The notes under the pieces are model-generated. The model did not search any database. It saw nothing but the letters and a program-made list of their open reading frames with translations, and had not been told where the DNA came from. From Bacteroidales bacterium (GTDB lineage: Bacteria > Bacteroidota > Bacteroidia > Bacteroidales > UBA932), in NCBI GenBank assembly GCA_017962375.1, contig JAGCVJ010000007.1, forward strand, positions 62,001 through 126,000: a stretch of 64,000 nucleotides of DNA. Direction: 5' to 3'. Every line of letters begins with the position of its first letter. The stretch's first letter is position 1. A program made the translations under genes and the position numbers. Of this stretch, positions 1 through 7,057 are shown piece by piece.

Positions 1-1143
1 GAGAATCCGTTCTTTCTGGCTTCTTCCGCCATCTGCACCAACTACGAGATGGTGGCAGCGGCCTTTGATGCAGGATGGGCCGGAGTGTTCTACAAGACCA
101 TCTGTTTAGAGGAAATCAAGGAAGTTTCTCCGCGATTTGATGTAGTCAAGAACCCGGACGGATCTTTTGCCGGATTCCGCAACATGGAGCAGCTTTCAGA
201 AAATCCTGCAGACGTTGATTTCCAGATACTTTCCAGCCTCAAGCGCAACTACCCAAGCAAGATTGTGGTGGCTTCCATTATGGGAAATACCGAGCAGCAG
301 TGGATAGACCTGGCAATAATGGCCGAAGAGGCTGGCGTGGATGCCATTGAGCTCAACTTCTCCTGCCCTCAGATGAAACTCTCCGGAATGGGAAGCGACG
401 TGGGACAGAACACGGAGCTTGTTTCCATTTACACATCATACGTGAAGAATGCCGTTAAGATTCCGGTAATTCCAAAGATGACTCCGAACGTGGATTCCAT
501 GACCAAGTTTGCCCTGGCTTCTCATTTTGGCGGGGCAGACGGAATTTCTGCAATCAATACCATAAAGTCCGTGACAATGTCAACGGGCTCAGAGATTGAC
601 GGCAAGAGAATCGTGAGCGGTTATTCAGGCAAGGCAGTCAAGCCTATCGCCCTGAGGTTCATCCTGGAAATGGCGCAGAGCAAGATCATCAAGAACGCCC
701 AGCTTTCCGGAATCGGAGGAATCAACACCTGGAGAGACGCCCTGGAATTCATCCAGTTAGGATGCCGCAACACCCAGGTCTGCACTGCCGTAATGGAATA
801 CGGCTACAGGATCATAGACGACCTGAAGGAAGGCCTTCTCACCTATATGAAGCAAAGAGGCATAACCCGTCTTGATGAGATTGTAGGCGAAGAAATCGGA
901 ACATTTGCTACCACTGCTCAAGTTGACCGCGACACCAAAGTATTCCCGACAGTTGACCGCACGGTATGCATCGGCTGCGGCAGATGCTACATCTCCTGCC
1001 GCGACGGCGGACACCAGGCAATAGAGTTCGGCCAAGACCGAACTCCAAAGATCATAGGCCAGAAATGTGTGGGCTGCCACCTCTGCCGCATGGTCTGCCC
1101 TACCGGCGCCATAGGCACCGCCAAGCGTATCCCTAAGAGGTAA
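1..1143 (+). CDS. preA: Dihydropyrimidine dehydrogenase catalytic subunit PreA (5' end cut by window)
   Basis: NAD-dependent dihydropyrimidine dehydrogenase subunit PreA reduces uracil and thymine in the cytoplasm together with a flavoprotein partner (PreT), which would lie outside the window. The frame is open from base 1 (ENPFFLASSAICTNYEM), so 380 residues are visible and only roughly 15-20 N-terminal residues are missing compared with the family. The first part is a dihydroorotate-dehydrogenase-like FMN barrel, with IELNFSCPQ and GGADGISAINTI. The C-terminus carries two 4Fe-4S motifs, CIGCGRCYISC and CVGCHLCRMVCP. It converges on the next gene with a 6-base gap. Family assignment is strong; the precise substrate is inferred from the family. 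Confidence 0.9.
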   Translation, partial: ENPFFLASSAICTNYEMVAAAFDAGWAGVFYKTICLEEIKEVSPRFDVVKNPDGSFAGFRNMEQLSENPADVDFQILSSLKRNYPSKIVVASIMGNTEQQWIDLAIMAEEAGVDAIELNFSCPQMKLSGMGSDVGQNTELVSIYTSYVKNAVKIPVIPKMTPNVDSMTKFALASHFGGADGISAINTIKSVTMSTGSEIDGKRIVSGYSGKAVKPIALRFILEMAQSKIIKNAQLSGIGGINTWRDALEFIQLGCRNTQVCTAVMEYGYRIIDDLKEGLLTYMKQRGITRLDEIVGEEIGTFATTAQVDRDTKVFPTVDRTVCIGCGRCYISCRDGGHQAIEFGQDRTPKIIGQKCVGCHLCRMVCPTGAIGTAKRIPKR

Positions 1144-1149
1144 GGGATA

Positions 1150-2277
1150 CTAATAATCCCAAACGGTTTTGATGGTCTTCAGGTTCTTCCAGTAGTTCTT
1201 GACGGCGGCATCTTTGCAGTCGTCCAAGCCCTTGGAATAAAGCATCTGAGCTGTACCGCCACCGCAGCGGCTTGACAGGTATTTGAGCCCCGGAACCAGT
1301 GCTGTTATCAGCACACTCTCCTTCTTGTTGGCTGTAGTCCAGGCCATATACTCTTGCTGGCGGCTGATGTAAAGCTTGAGGATGTCTACATCTATCCTTT
1401 CGCGGAGCTGAGTATTGCCCTTTGTCTTCTTTACAAAGGCGTTCCACTTCTTGATAGCGTTTTTGTCGCTGAGTGGAAGAGTTTCAAGATCGTACAGTTC
1501 CTCGGCTAACTTGTTTACCTCAGGCTTTCCTTTCTGTACTCGTGATGCCTGGGAAAAGATTCCCTTGTCCGAGATATTTATAATAGTGGTGTCTTCCCAC
1601 TTGTCGCCCTTGTCATCCGGAGTCTTAAAGTAGTAATAGTCTACCTTCGTGAGAGTTTTGCTGTCTTCTGAGAACTCCATGTATCCGCCTCCGTAGTTTT
1701 CTCTTGGAGTATAGTTGCCGTGCGGCTCAGTCTTGAGTATCTGGTTCATCCACTCCCCGTGGCCGGCATAGAAAGCGTCTATCAGATTGCCTTTGTGGTC
1801 GTATGTAGCAAAATAATGATTCACCTGCTGATGGCCGTCTGGTCCCCATCCCCAGACACGGTAAGCCACAATGCATCCGTAATCTGTAGGGATAACTCCA
1901 TATTTGAGAATCTGCCCGGCTGTGGTGACAAACGAATTATGCTCTCTGCTCATATATTCTCCTGTAACTCTTGAGAATACAGCTTCTTCCTCCTGGCAGA
2001 GATCAAGTTTAGGCTCATAGTGCCATTCACTTCCGAAATTATAGTAACGGCGGTTGTAGGCAAGGCCGTCGTTCATGCAGATGCCGGCTCCCATAACCCT
2101 TTCCTCGCTATTCTCGTGCATAGGACGAGTAAAGACAGGATTGTCGTTCATAGGGTCTATGTGATACCTCTTCAACCATGTGCGCCCTTCTCCATCCTGG
2201 GCCTTCAACATCCCGAAGAAAGCCAGAGAAAACAAAATGCTCATAAGAATCCTTTTCATAACAAAACGTTTTTTCAA
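1150..2277 (-). CDS. Secreted protein of unknown function
   Basis: I do not recognise a family. The 375-residue product begins with a classical signal peptide (MKRILMSILFSLAFFGMLKAQ after a short MKKRFV lead), so the start may be either the first Met or the Met at 2259. The mature part is rich in Trp and Tyr (YRVWGWGPDG, YYNFGSEWHYEP) with an acidic, Lys-rich C-terminal third, consistent with an exported, mostly beta-rich protein. It has no lipobox. It stands alone between convergent preA and a divergent small secreted gene. Export is well supported; function is unknown. Confidence 0.6.
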   Translation of the reverse strand: MKKRFVMKRILMSILFSLAFFGMLKAQDGEGRTWLKRYHIDPMNDNPVFTRPMHENSEERVMGAGICMNDGLAYNRRYYNFGSEWHYEPKLDLCQEEEAVFSRVTGEYMSREHNSFVTTAGQILKYGVIPTDYGCIVAYRVWGWGPDGHQQVNHYFATYDHKGNLIDAFYAGHGEWMNQILKTEPHGNYTPRENYGGGYMEFSEDSKTLTKVDYYYFKTPDDKGDKWEDTTIINISDKGIFSQASRVQKGKPEVNKLAEELYDLETLPLSDKNAIKKWNAFVKKTKGNTQLRERIDVDILKLYISRQQEYMAWTTANKKESVLITALVPGLKYLSSRCGGGTAQMLYSKGLDDCKDAAVKNYWKNLKTIKTVWDY

Positions 2278-2361
2278 TGCTTAAAGTTAAGAAAAAAATA
2301 TTTCATTCAAGTACGATTTTTGTGGTGAAACACAGAAAGCAAACCCTTCAACCCAAATATT

Positions 2362-2784
2362 ATGAAAGCACTTCAATTCCTGACAATAGTCATCGCGATA
2401 ATGAGTTACACTTACTCGTTCAACTCATCATATACATCAACATCAAAACCTAACTTACCTCAAAAAGAAATGAAAATCATCTCCAATGTAGAAACCAACG
2501 GCAGCTGGGTATATCTCTACGACGAGCAAGGCCACCGCTACAAAACCCTATCCGCATCCAACGTAGGAGAAGTCAAAGGCTTCAGCTCCACCTTCTTTGT
2601 TTCCGAGCACGGCAGCTGGGTATATCTCTGGAACTCCAAGGGCGACAGGTACAAGTTCCTGCCCAAGAGCAACGTAGGAGACGTCATTGGCGTAGCCGGA
2701 AACACCTTCACTTCCAGAAACGGACATTGGATTTATACCTGGAGCAGTGACGGCAGCCGCATCAACTACCGCCCCGCCCGCTAG
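2362..2784 (+). CDS. Small secreted protein with three tandem GSWVYL repeats
   Basis: This is a 140-residue exported protein I do not recognise. After an N-terminal hydrophobic segment (residues 4-20) come about three imperfect repeats with a period near 37 residues. Each starts GSWVYLYDEQGHRYKTL, GSWVYLWNSKGDRYKFL or GHWIYTWSSDGSRINYR, and the first two are followed by SNVGEVKG or SNVGDVIG. The repeats look like a small beta-strand fold with an aromatic face, such as a surface or carbohydrate-facing module. Its TAG stop overlaps the stop of the convergent ATPase gene within the palindrome CTAG at 2781-2784. Coding is supported by the repeat conservation; the role is unknown. Confidence 0.65.
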   Translation: MKALQFLTIVIAIMSYTYSFNSSYTSTSKPNLPQKEMKIISNVETNGSWVYLYDEQGHRYKTLSASNVGEVKGFSSTFFVSEHGSWVYLWNSKGDRYKFLPKSNVGDVIGVAGNTFTSRNGHWIYTWSSDGSRINYRPAR

Positions 2785-3908
2785 TTTTGTGCTAGCCACT
2801 GGCCAAAGAAACGGTCGTAGACTATATAGCCGTCTTCTTCCTGATAAATAATCTCATCGTCCAGCAAACGCTCCAATGCGCTCTTGACACTGCTGGCTGC
2901 AGTCAAATCATATTTTGCTATGAATGCTCCCGAAGTAATCTCCTTGACCTTCTTCTCCTGAGCTATAGCCTTTAATAGCTTGCCTCGCCCGCTGCTGTAC
3001 ATTTTAAGAAGCATCTGATAGTAATACTCGTTTTCCTTAAGTATTTCAGCTATTGCCTCATAAACAAGATTGGAATTGACTTCCCGTCCTGCCTTGCCGT
3101 ACATTTGGTTAAGCACCTTCTGCACATACCAGGTATAACCCTCGTATGTTTCATAAATCAAGTGAAACACATCTTCTGGAAGCTCCCTACCCTGCTCTTT
3201 GAAGAAAGAAGCCGCAAAATTCCAGTATTCTTTCTCAGCGATAACCCCTATAGACATTGAAGAAGCGCTCTGGTAAAAAGGGCGCTTTGGCGACAGGAAC
3301 ATTTCGCTGAGCATATGTTTCCTGCTTCCAGAAAATATGAAATGCACATTGTGAATATTCTGGATATAAGTCCTCAGAAGAGCCTCCACATTCTTTTCCG
3401 GATACTGGGCCACCTGCTGAAACTCGTCAAAAGCTATATAACATTCCTTGCCGGATTCTTTCAGATACTTGAAAACCTCCTCTATGGTACGGTCTTCCGT
3501 TCCCTGTACAATATCCAGCCCCAGCTTAGGCTGCCCTGTAATCTCATCCACAGTCATATTCGGGCGTATCCATTTGAATACGGAGACCACTTTTTTGAAC
3601 AACTTAACAGGATTTGAGTCCAGCTGCCCCAGAACTGAATCTGCAAACAACTTTGCAAAATCTGAGAGGCTACTGGTAGGAAACAGGTCTATGTATATTG
3701 TCATTGTGCCCTTCTTCTGCTTTTTCAGAAGATGGAACAAATGCAGAATCAGCCCCGTTTTTCCTATTCTTCTCGGCGATGTAAGGGTGACATTCCTGCC
3801 GTTGCGCAATGCTTCCAGGATGCCTTCAGTCTCCTTTTTCCTGTCACAAAAATACTCCGGAGCCTCATACCCCGCAATGATAAATGGGTTGTTGATATAT
3901 CCTGCCAT
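2781..3908 (-). CDS. AAA-type ATPase of the archaeal-type ATPase family
   Basis: This cytoplasmic P-loop ATPase of the Arch_ATPase group is multi-copy and common in Bacteroidota, with no firmly known function. The 375-residue protein starts MAGYINNPFIIAGYEAPEYF and has a Walker A variant SPRRIGKTGLI (residues about 43-53), a Walker B with intact acidic pair YIAFDEFQQ (about residue 155), a sensor-like FIFSGSRKHML, and a C-terminal winged-helix-like region. An inverted/tandem repeat array sits 43-112 bases upstream of the start. A diverged paralogue with altered catalytic residues lies at 30935-32038. The family call is confident; the biological role is not. Confidence 0.8.
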   Translation of the reverse strand: MAGYINNPFIIAGYEAPEYFCDRKKETEGILEALRNGRNVTLTSPRRIGKTGLILHLFHLLKKQKKGTMTIYIDLFPTSSLSDFAKLFADSVLGQLDSNPVKLFKKVVSVFKWIRPNMTVDEITGQPKLGLDIVQGTEDRTIEEVFKYLKESGKECYIAFDEFQQVAQYPEKNVEALLRTYIQNIHNVHFIFSGSRKHMLSEMFLSPKRPFYQSASSMSIGVIAEKEYWNFAASFFKEQGRELPEDVFHLIYETYEGYTWYVQKVLNQMYGKAGREVNSNLVYEAIAEILKENEYYYQMLLKMYSSGRGKLLKAIAQEKKVKEITSGAFIAKYDLTAASSVKSALERLLDDEIIYQEEDGYIVYDRFFGQWLAQN

Positions 3909-3950
3909 AACACAAACAATTAAATAACCTACTGATTATCTATTAAATAT

Positions 3951-4020
3951 ACATTACGAAAAAACGCGTTACGAAAAGTTCGTAACGAAATTCTCGTAAC
4001 GCAAATATCGTAAAATTTTT
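3951..4020. repeat. Inverted and 14-bp tandem repeat array built on TTCGTAA / TTACGAA
   Basis: Five to six copies of TTACGAA or its complement fall within 70 bases. CGTTACGAA (3967-3975) and TTCGTAACG (3979-3987) form a perfect 9-bp inverted repeat with a 3-base loop. GCGTTACGA (3966-3974) pairs equally well with TCGTAACGC (3994-4002). The right half also reads as 14-base tandem units at 3979, 3993 and 4007 (TTCGTAACG, CTCGTAACG, ATCGTAAAA). It lies between the 3' end of the phosphatase gene and the start of the AAA ATPase gene, both on the - strand. An operator array or a family of small hairpins are both possible. Confidence 0.7.
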
Positions 4021-4042
4021 CTCAACCAGCAATCCTACACCA

Positions 4043-4552
4043 TCATTTTTTCTCACAGATTTTCTCCAAAAGCGCCCTACACCCAACCATCAGATCCTGG
4101 TAAGTCTTCTCAAAGTCCCCCGTATACCACGGATCCGCCACATCCCTATTAATCCCTGCAAAAGACATCATCAGCCTTACCTTCCCTAAAGGATCTGAAG
4201 GAATAATCCTTTTCAGCAGCCTAACATTCCACTCATCCATACAAACTATCAGGTCAAACCTGTCATAATCCGAAGCCACCACCTGCCTTGCTGTCTTTCC
4301 AGAATCATACGGCACCCCGTGCCCCGAAAGGCACCTCTTTGCCGGCGGATATATCGGATTCCCAATCTCCTCCCTGGACACCGCTGCGCTCTCTACATAC
4401 ACCGACAAAGATATCCCCCCTCCATTCTCACTCTCAGTCTCAGCCTTCCTGACCATATCCTTCAGAATAAACTCAGCCATCGGGCTCCTGCATATATTCC
4501 CGTGGCACACGAACAGCACATTGAATCTATTATCTTTTCCTTGACAATTCAT
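4043..4552 (-). CDS. Low-molecular-weight protein tyrosine phosphatase
   Basis: This cytoplasmic phosphatase hydrolyses phosphotyrosine. The active-site loop CHGNICRS (Cys nucleophile and Arg of the CX5R motif) follows strand NVLFV near the N-terminus. The general-acid Asp is in ADPWYTGDF near the C-terminus, where the usual motif is DPYY or DPWY. I chose the Met at 4552 (MNCQGKDNRFNVLF), which gives the normal family length near 169 residues. Upstream Mets at 4573 and 4576 would add eight Cys-rich residues. In Bacteroidota such enzymes often act on kinases of polysaccharide export, but no such genes are nearby. Confidence 0.9.
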   Translation of the reverse strand: MNCQGKDNRFNVLFVCHGNICRSPMAEFILKDMVRKAETESENGGGISLSVYVESAAVSREEIGNPIYPPAKRCLSGHGVPYDSGKTARQVVASDYDRFDLIVCMDEWNVRLLKRIIPSDPLGKVRLMMSFAGINRDVADPWYTGDFEKTYQDLMVGCRALLEKICEKK

Positions 4553-4717
4553 CTTTACACATCTTTCACACATCAATTATAACCATTTTCCGCCAAACCG
4601 CCCTCAATTAATCAACCCTGTTTCAAGACAACGGCATAGCATTTTCCTAGACAACCTCAGCCCGTCCTCGATTTGAGCTTGTTTTGAGTTCGCGAAAACC
4701 ATATAATCTTCCGAATT

Positions 4718-5500
4718 TTGAACATTATAATGAATAATAATATGGAAATAACCAGCAAACTCACTATATATGACACTCTAACTTACGAAATTATAGGATG
4801 CCTTCTATTGTTAATTTGTCGTATAGTTCCATCTGATTTGAGCCCTAATAAATGGTTGTTCTTCATTTTAGCCTATATCCTAGGACTTACATTTTCAAAA
4901 TTGACGGAAAACACCTTTTGGGGTAAATTGTCAAGAAACCCTAAGGGGCTTATTCTGAGCGGATATGCGAATCTTAGAAAAACGATTGGCAGTGCTTATA
5001 AAGATAAGTATATAAAGGCCTATTACTTTTTATCACAAAGAAATACCTTCAACACTATTCTTATCCTTGAGGCTCAATTTGCCTTCATGTATAATTTGAT
5101 TCATTTGATAATAATCGTTCTCATAAAGCAACTGTCTAATTCTGAATACATAATATGTATTATCAATAAAATAATTAACAATACTGATTCGACAATAAAG
5201 GCTGATTTTAGTCTGATTCTTTATACACTCTCCTTATTATTACTTTTTGTATTAGTTGGTTACTTCTTAAAAGAAACGGAAAGCAAAAAAAGTAAATCGA
5301 ACAATTGGAAGAAAAGAGGAAGAATCTTACATATAACTTTAATTGTCATTATTGTTCTTTCTTATGTGTTATTCATTATAACAAAGAATTATTGGTCCTT
5401 CATCGGTATTCTAATTAGTATACCCTTGTATATATGTTGCCTCATTCAAGCAAAGATTTCATACTTGATTGCAGAAGGGCTGCAATATATTGCTAAGTAA
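4718..5500 (+). CDS. Polytopic membrane protein of unknown function
   Basis: This 260-residue product has about six hydrophobic segments (for example EIIGCLLLLICRIV, LFFILAYILGLTF, LILYTLSLLLLFVLVGYF, ITLIVIIVLSYVLFII) and one central hydrophilic loop (residues about 65-110). I do not recognise the family. The gene is markedly more AT-rich than the housekeeping flanks, with many AAT, ATA and TTA codons, which suggests horizontal acquisition. The start could be 4718 or the in-frame Met at 4742 (MEITSKL). Its stop is immediately followed by the left copy of the 11-bp direct repeat flanking the insertion sequence. No promoter is clear in the 140 bases upstream. Confidence 0.6.
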   Translation: MNIIMNNNMEITSKLTIYDTLTYEIIGCLLLLICRIVPSDLSPNKWLFFILAYILGLTFSKLTENTFWGKLSRNPKGLILSGYANLRKTIGSAYKDKYIKAYYFLSQRNTFNTILILEAQFAFMYNLIHLIIIVLIKQLSNSEYIICIINKIINNTDSTIKADFSLILYTLSLLLLFVLVGYFLKETESKKSKSNNWKKRGRILHITLIVIIVLSYVLFIITKNYWSFIGILISIPLYICCLIQAKISYLIAEGLQYIAK

Positions 5501-5511
5501 TGATATAAGTA
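5501..5511. repeat. Left target-site duplication of the IS4-family element
   Basis: The sequence TGATATAAGTA here is repeated exactly at 6841-6851 on the other side of the element. The bases beyond the repeat on each side do not match, which fits a duplication of 11 bp made on insertion. Confidence 0.75.
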
Positions 5512-6840
5512 CATTGCTGTCCACTAAAAATGTGGACGGTTAAAATAAAAGTTTAACAATCAAATAAAGTTGGTTCATTTGAACCAGTTAGTTCATTGAC
5601 ATTATTGAAATTAGGTTTAGCAAACAAGGTTTTGAGGTCTGTAGTATCTGTTAATGAGATGCTTGCAATTTGGAGCATTTCATAAACCGAGCGTGTAATG
5701 CCGAGCTTCTTCTGCACGATTGCCATCATACAGTAGGCTGTTATGCCAGCGTAAATTTGGATTCTGACGGCGTTTTCTGTCTCACCCCAGAATTTTTTAA
5801 TCTTCAGGTGAGACTTCAGCCACTTGAAGAAAAGTTCTATTTGCCATCTGTTCCTATATAGTTCTGCGGTGACTATAGGGCTGATATCCAGGGCGCTCGT
5901 AAAGAAAATAAACTTTCTCTTGCTTTCCTTGTCGAAGTATATGATTCGGCGTATGGCTTCGGGATATTTCCCTTTGGTCATATAGCCGCTCATATATCCG
6001 ACTGCATCTGACAAGATTCCGGACTCCTTCGGGAAACGCCTTCTCCATACCTTCGGCTTGAAGTCGTTATTCTTCTTGCCCCGCACGACAAAATAGGCCC
6101 CCACATTCGTGATGTTGTGCAAACTCTGGAAATCATTATAACCACGGTCAAAGATGTAAAATGAGTTCTTCTCGTACGGAATAGCATCCATTGCATTCAT
6201 ATCGTGGACTCTTGCCGGCGTTATGTGAAAGAAGGTTGGAATCTGGGTTTCAAGATCATACAATGTATGCAACTTGATTCCTCCCTTCCTTCTCCTGAAC
6301 AGAGCCCATTCAAAAACGCTCAGGCAGAGATCTATGGTTGTGGAGTCAAAAGCATAGACGTTACCACCTAAACGGAAGATGTCCGTGGCTTTGCAAGCCC
6401 GGGCCTCCGCCACAACCCTATAGGCAAATTCCTCGAATATCCTGTAGTCTCGCCTGGCGTTGGCCTTTGAGAGGTTACTCTTTGTTGCAGCCTTGCCGAA
6501 TCCCAGATAATATGCCTTTGTCAAATGGGCCTGAATCGCAAGCACCACATCCCTAAGGCTCTCCCTGTTAGACAATTGGCCGAACATAAGGACGGCCAGT
6601 TGGTTCCAGCAGGTAAAGTGTTTGACATATTTGTCGCCATCGTATTTCTTTGCTATTCTGAGGAATACGTATGGATCAAGGAAGGATAAAAGCTGCGAGA
6701 ACACGAATTTTCCTTTATTCATTGCCGTTCTAGGTTAGTCTGGCAAAGATAAATTCAAATCGTTGCGGTCTTAAAATCCGTACACTTACCTAATATTCAA
6801 TAATTTCAAAGAACGTATATTAATTTTTAGTGGACACTAG
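5512..6840. mobile_element. IS4-family insertion sequence, apparently intact
   Basis: This element of about 1.33 kb carries one transposase gene. Perfect 14-bp inverted repeats, TGTCCACTAAAAAT at 5518-5531 and its complement at 6823-6836, lie just inside the ends. The outermost 4-6 bases differ between ends, so the exact tips are uncertain. The 11-bp direct repeat TGATATAAGTA occurs at 5501-5511 and 6841-6851, fitting the 10-13 bp target duplications typical of this family and suggesting a fairly recent insertion. Removing it rejoins the membrane-protein gene to the small GGGIDW peptide gene, so it does not interrupt either. Confidence 0.85.
5553..6722 (-). CDS. IS4-family transposase (DDE)
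   Basis: This 389-residue DDE transposase would cut and rejoin the ends of the surrounding element. The catalytic acids are visible: first Asp in VYAFDSTTID (about residue 144), second Asp in FYIFDRGYNDF, and the Glu in YRNRWQIELFFKWLK. The last matches the Y-(2)-R-(3)-E-(6)-K signature of the IS4 family exactly. An N-terminal domain of the kind usual in this group (MNKGKFVFSQLLSFLDPY) precedes it. No frameshift or internal stop is seen, so it is probably active. Base composition is closer to the chromosome than to the AT-rich genes on either side. Confidence 0.93.
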   Translation of the reverse strand: MNKGKFVFSQLLSFLDPYVFLRIAKKYDGDKYVKHFTCWNQLAVLMFGQLSNRESLRDVVLAIQAHLTKAYYLGFGKAATKSNLSKANARRDYRIFEEFAYRVVAEARACKATDIFRLGGNVYAFDSTTIDLCLSVFEWALFRRRKGGIKLHTLYDLETQIPTFFHITPARVHDMNAMDAIPYEKNSFYIFDRGYNDFQSLHNITNVGAYFVVRGKKNNDFKPKVWRRRFPKESGILSDAVGYMSGYMTKGKYPEAIRRIIYFDKESKRKFIFFTSALDISPIVTAELYRNRWQIELFFKWLKSHLKIKKFWGETENAVRIQIYAGITAYCMMAIVQKKLGITRSVYEMLQIASISLTDTTDLKTLFAKPNFNNVNELTGSNEPTLFDC

Positions 6841-6851
6841 TGATATAAGTA
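6841..6851. repeat. Right target-site duplication of the IS4-family element
   Basis: Exact copy of TGATATAAGTA at 5501-5511. It lies 20 bases upstream of the small peptide gene, so the insertion may have separated that gene from sequences that originally controlled it. Confidence 0.75.
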
Positions 6852-6870
6852 ATTAAAAACTCTATTGTAT

Positions 6871-7023
6871 ATGAAAAAAAACAAAAAAGAAAAGTACTGT
6901 AATCCAACTTCTAGTATTATAACTATTTCATACGAAGGGGGGCTTTGTGAATCCCAAACTTCTGAGGATCCGAATTCTGACGAAACAGAAACAATAATAG
7001 ATGGTGGTGGAATAGACTGGTAG
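6871..7023 (+). CDS. 50-residue peptide ending GGGIDW
   Basis: A short gene with ATG at 6871 and TAG at 7021-7023. The N-terminus is very basic (MKKNKKEKYC), then comes a hydrophobic patch SSIITISYEGG, an acidic linker SEDPNSDETE, and the end TIIDGGGIDW. From memory, Bacteroidales encode many 40-60 residue proteins of this shape (basic start, Gly-rich end, final aromatic) near fimbrillin-like lipoproteins; this resemblance was not tested. It lacks a typical signal peptide. It sits 34 bases before the LRR lipoprotein gene on the same strand. Coding is likely from composition and placement; the function is unknown. Confidence 0.55.
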   Translation: MKKNKKEKYCNPTSSIITISYEGGLCESQTSEDPNSDETETIIDGGGIDW

Positions 7024-7057
7024 AAAGAATTGTTGAATATATATTGCTGATAAGTAT

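Noticed and set aside
3951..4020. CRISPR array or phage attachment site
   Set aside because: Units are only 14 bases with no spacers of constant length, no cas genes are near, and no integrase or tRNA gene adjoins it.
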